NCBI GenBank assembly: GCA_046155815.1
Contig: JBJXFY010000327.1
Location: forward strand, 1-8,406
DNA from: JBJXFY01 sp046155815
GTDB lineage: Bacteria; Verrucomicrobiota; Verrucomicrobiia; Limisphaerales; CAIMTB01
DNA: 8,406 bases
Reading direction: 5' to 3'
The notes beneath the pieces were generated by a model. It did no database searches. It was not told the origin of the DNA and worked only from the letters and a program-made list of their open reading frames with translations. Shown here piece after piece: positions 6,984 through 8,406 of the stretch (positions are counted from its first letter, which is position 1; the number at the start of each line of letters is the position of its first letter). A program made the translations under genes and the position numbers.

Positions 6984-7049
6984 CATGATGAACAAAGCCA
7001 GGCCCCAAACCAGAAGCCCGCCTGCCCGCGCAGGAAAAATGAAACGCCC

Positions 7050-7154
7050 ATGTACCGCAAGCCCGCAGACATCCTTCAGATCGTCCGACGCCTGGCCGAG
7101 CAGATCGCCGCCCGCGCCCGCTGCATCCCGGAGGAAGGGGCGCCGGCGCGATGA
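7050..7154 (+). CDS. Very small protein (34 residues), unknown
   Basis: The frame from ATG 7050 encodes 34 residues: a charged amphipathic helix (ILQIVRRLAEQIAARARC at 9-26) and a short tail. Third codon positions are almost all G or C, and the stop overlaps the next ATG by 4 bp (ATGA), both of which support translation. The same frame is open back to an ATG at 6939, but that part crosses the hairpin and has poor codon bias, so it is treated as a leader. The ribosome-binding site is weak (AGGA at 7032, about 14 bp upstream). It may work mainly as a leader peptide coupling translation of the next gene. Confidence 0.5.
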   Translation: MYRKPADILQIVRRLAEQIAARARCIPEEGAPAR

Positions 7155-7477
7155 CCTCCGGCAAGGTGCGAGACCAGGCGCGGCGCGCGGTCCGCGTGAA
7201 GATCACGGCCAGGCGGAAGTCGTTCCTCGGCTTCGAGGTGATCGGCCCCGACGGCAAGACGTTGCATCACAGCCCAACCAAGATTGGAGCCCTGACCTAC
7301 CTCTGGGCACGCCTCCGCCGGGCGCCCGTGGTGTACCGCGTGGCCGTGACGCCGGCGGGAACCTGCCGGGTCTGCGGCTGCACGGATGACGACTGCCGGC
7401 AGTGCATCGAGCGCACTGGCCAGCCCTGCAGTTGGGCCAACGCGCAGCACACCCTCTGCACCGCGTGCGCGCCATGA
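7151..7477 (+). CDS. Cys8 zinc-binding-like small protein
   Basis: A 108-residue protein in two parts. Residues 1-65 are basic and beta-rich (VRVKITARRKSFLGFEVIG, then SPTKIGALTYLWARLRR). Residues 72-106 hold eight cysteines: C72, C75, C77, C82, C85, C93, C103 and C106, in CRVCGCTDDDCRQC, QPCSWA and LCTAC blocks. This VCGCT-xxx-C-xxx-CSW-xxx-LCxxC pattern recurs in small proteins and ParB-like proteins of phages and mobile elements, and it probably binds zinc; the function is not known to me. The ATG overlaps the previous stop (ATGA) and is preceded by GGAGGAAGGGG at 7130-7140. Roles in nucleic-acid binding or in countering host factors are plausible but unproven. Confidence 0.72.
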   Translation: MTSGKVRDQARRAVRVKITARRKSFLGFEVIGPDGKTLHHSPTKIGALTYLWARLRRAPVVYRVAVTPAGTCRVCGCTDDDCRQCIERTGQPCSWANAQHTLCTACAP

Positions 7478-7674
7478 AGTTCGCGGTGGATCTCACGGAC
7501 GAGGACCGTCTGGCGTACTGCCGCGGGCGCATCGCGGAACTCGAGACTTGGCTGTCCCAGGAGGAGGCGCAGCCGCCCTGGCGGCAGGACTCACGGGGCA
7601 TCCTCCGCCGCCGCCTCGATGTCGCCAGACTCCGCCGCACGCTGAACGAGCTGCTAACGCCGAGGCTGCTGTGA
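7474..7674 (+). CDS. Small charged helical protein, unknown
   Basis: A 66-residue protein, unrecognised. It starts MKFAVDLTDEDRLAYCRGRI and continues as two charged helices, LETWLSQEE and a basic LRRRLDVARLRRTLNELL (about 45-62), which could form a coiled-coil dimer. The ATG overlaps the stop of the Cys8 gene by 4 bp and there is no separate Shine-Dalgarno, so translation probably depends on re-initiation. Codon third positions are mostly G/C, supporting this frame over the longer overlapping one. Confidence 0.65.
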   Translation: MKFAVDLTDEDRLAYCRGRIAELETWLSQEEAQPPWRQDSRGILRRRLDVARLRRTLNELLTPRLL

Positions 7675-7946
7675 GCGTTTCCAACCTCTACCTCAGCTCC
7701 CAGAAGGAGGTTGATGACATGATGGCAGAGATCGGCGCGCGCCTCCGCTGGGCCACCGCGGAACAGGTGCGCGCCGAATGGCGCGGCGACCATGGCCGCC
7801 TCGCCCTGATGAAGGCCGAGATCGGCCGGCTCTGGCGGCTGTGGAACATCGCCCGCGCGAGCTGGCAGGCCATCCATAACCAGCCCGGTGCCATGCCCAT
7901 GATCCGGGGCATGGCCCGGCCGGGAAGAGGGAGCCCGGCCGCTTGA
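7671..7946 (+). CDS. Small helical protein with hairpin-encoded tail
   Basis: A 91-residue protein with no recognised domain. The first two thirds look helical (EVDDMMAEIGARLRW, then a tryptophan-rich IGRLWRLWNIARASWQAI at about 51-68). The last 20 residues (Gly/Met/Pro/Arg-rich) are encoded by a strong hairpin at 7885-7919 and look non-structural. The GTG start at 7671 overlaps the preceding stop as GTGA; the frame is open far upstream but those codons overlap other genes. Only a weak GAGG precedes the start. Confidence 0.65.
   Translation: MSVSNLYLSSQKEVDDMMAEIGARLRWATAEQVRAEWRGDHGRLALMKAEIGRLWRLWNIARASWQAIHNQPGAMPMIRGMARPGRGSPAA
7885..7919 (+). promoter_or_regulatory. Intragenic hairpin before the last winged-helix gene
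   Basis: GCCATGCCC (7890-7898) pairs perfectly with GGGCATGGC (7907-7915) over an 8-nt loop; a further CCGG/CCGG pair (7885-7888 with 7916-7919) extends it past one bulged T. It ends about 6 bp before the ribosome-binding site (AGAGGGAG, 7925-7932) of the next gene, so it could influence translational coupling or mRNA processing. No T-run follows. Confidence 0.45.
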
Positions 7947-8275
7947 CCCCCGCCGAGACCAGGGCCTGGTCCGAGCTGCTGCGGCAGGCGGACCGCCTCA
8001 CCGTCACCAAGAAGCTGCTGCCCGGCGCGCTGCTGCTGCTCAAGCACCTCATGTACACCCGCCCGGACGATCCGGGCGTCTGGCGCCTCTCCATGCGCTC
8101 CCTGGCCAAGCGACTGAACCGGGACCGCGAAACAATCAACCTGTGGCGCGTCCGCCTGATGCGGCACGAACTGATCCAGTGGACCATCCGGCAGCGCGCC
8201 GGCCGCCGCATTATTGGCCAGCTCGAGATCCCGCACCTTCAGCGCGCTTTTTCTTTGGCCACCAATGGCGGGTAA
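7943..8275 (+). CDS. Winged-helix DNA-binding protein, replication/regulator-like
   Basis: A 110-residue protein. Residues 25-39 form a hydrophobic helix (LLPGALLLLKHLMYT), 49-60 (LSMRSLAKRLNR) and 61-78 (DRETINLWRVRLMRHELI) read as a helix-turn-helix with recognition helix, and 80-96 as a wing (WTIRQRAGRRIIGQLEI). This resembles the DNA-binding winged helix at the start of phage and plasmid replication proteins, or a stand-alone regulator; there is no catalytic domain. The TTG start at 7943 overlaps the preceding stop (TTGA) and follows AGAGGGAG at 7925-7932. Its last codons and stop lie inside the first of two 25-bp tandem repeats, which are natural candidates for its binding site. Confidence 0.68.
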   Translation: MTPAETRAWSELLRQADRLTVTKKLLPGALLLLKHLMYTRPDDPGVWRLSMRSLAKRLNRDRETINLWRVRLMRHELIQWTIRQRAGRRIIGQLEIPHLQRAFSLATNGG

Positions 8276-8311
8276 ACCCAGCCATTCCAATGGCAGGGAA
8301 ACCCAGCCATT
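8262..8311 (+). repeat. Two 25-bp tandem repeats, iteron- or operator-like
   Basis: Units 8262-8286 and 8287-8311 agree at 23 of 25 positions; each begins CCAATGGC and ends CCCAGCCATT. Each unit is itself an inverted repeat (AATGGC with GCCATT, plus GGG with CCC around a short A-rich loop), and the junction GCCATT-CC-AATGGC can pair too. An AT-rich stretch (CATATATAT, 8313-8321) follows immediately. The spacing of about 2.4 helical turns and the position behind a winged-helix gene suit an operator pair or a minimal iteron origin. Confidence 0.6.
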
Positions 8312-8320
8312 CCATATATA

Positions 8321-8388
8321 TCTCTCTCCTTCGGAGAAATCAGACTCCGTAGGACAGAGTTCTCCTTCCGCCGGAGGCGGTCTTGATC
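8321..8388 (+). promoter_or_regulatory. Leader with competing hairpins before a gene beyond the edge
   Basis: TCTCC (8325-8329) can pair with GGAGA (8333-8337), or GGAGAA (8333-8338) can instead pair with TTCTCC (8360-8365); the two are mutually exclusive. A third stem, CCGCC (8368-8372) with GGCGG (8376-8380), follows. This is the layout of an attenuator or translation-control leader, though each stem is short. No gene is supported in 8276-8406. Confidence 0.35.
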
Positions 8389-8401
8389 GGAGGGAGGAGG
8401 G
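8389..8401 (+). promoter_or_regulatory. Strong ribosome-binding sequence at right edge
   Basis: The purine run GGAGGGAGGAGGG contains good anti-16S matches and ends 5 bases before the window edge. A plus-strand gene very probably starts just beyond 8406 and would continue this operon. Confidence 0.5.
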
Positions 8402-8406
8402 TCAGG

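Larger units (their letters stand above)
5787..8406. mobile_element. Left end of a tRNA-integrated element (partial)
   Basis: The boundary is inferred from the 23-nt tRNA 3'-end remnant at 5787-5809. To its left lie long minus-strand genes with chromosomal character; to its right lie tiny, tightly overlapping genes with two DNA-binding-like regulators. The polarity of the remnant means the element extends rightward and that the reconstructed full tRNA should be at its far end. No integrase, portal, capsid, relaxase, primase or cargo gene is visible here, so it could be a prophage, phage satellite, integrative conjugative element or genomic island. The small-gene early operon behind divergent regulators favours a phage-like element. 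Confidence 0.6.

Noticed and set aside
6939..7049. N-terminal extension of the 34-residue protein from ATG 6939
   Set aside because: It would overlap the previous gene by 35 bp, cross a strong hairpin, and has much weaker G/C third-position bias than the part after 7050.
6985..7389. Plus-strand 134-codon frame with AGGA just before an internal ATG at 7039
   Set aside because: It lies across the Cys8 gene in another frame, is low-complexity (Arg/Pro/Gly), and lacks the coupled 4-bp overlaps seen for the chosen genes.
7688..8290. Minus-strand frames of about 170-200 codons opposite the last two operon genes
   Set aside because: They oppose genes with ribosome-binding sites and stop/start coupling, and they show no recognisable domain; they look like antisense by-products of high G+C.
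8262..8311. Tandem repeats considered as the start of a CRISPR array
   Set aside because: There are only two units and they are directly adjacent with no spacer between them, so they are not repeat-spacer structure.

Overview
The window is GC-rich (roughly two thirds G+C by eye) with strong G/C bias at third codon positions. A DUF5069 protein next to a long transglutaminase/DUF2126 protein, and start sites that mostly lack a clear Shine-Dalgarno on the left side, fit Verrucomicrobiota, perhaps Opitutales. This placement comes from recalled family distribution, not from a search.

Left part, 1-5786, looks like ordinary chromosome. Three genes lie on the minus strand, separated by gaps of 135-141 bp: an 1118-residue transglutaminase/DUF2126 protein (5569-2213), a DUF5069 protein (2071-1610) and an MFS transporter (1474-254). 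Bases 1-253 hold no supported gene, only two strong inverted repeats.

At 5787-5809 the minus strand carries the last 23 nt of a tRNA, most like tRNA-Pro, including the T-loop, one T-stem strand, one acceptor strand and CCA. The rest of the tRNA is missing. This is the expected scar of an integrative element that entered the 3' end of a tRNA gene. Its polarity puts the element to the right, running out of the window, with the intact tRNA and probably the integrase at the far end.

Right part, 5810-8406, has a very different style: tiny genes, no long proteins and many 4-bp stop/start overlaps. A ribbon-helix-helix-like gene (minus) faces a winged-helix-like gene (plus) across a short region with repeated TGTCA/TGAC boxes. 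The plus-strand gene begins a chain of at least eight small genes, translationally coupled at six of seven junctions, including a Cys8 zinc-binding-like protein and ending with a second winged-helix-like protein. Two 25-bp tandem repeats follow directly, overlapping the last stop codon. Then comes a leader with competing hairpins and a strong ribosome-binding sequence at the window edge, so another gene probably starts just outside.

The most interesting part is this tRNA-bounded module (5787-8406). It resembles the early/regulatory end of a prophage, phage satellite or other integrative element. Most of its proteins are unrecognised, and no integrase, primase, structural or cargo gene is visible, so the type of element stays open.
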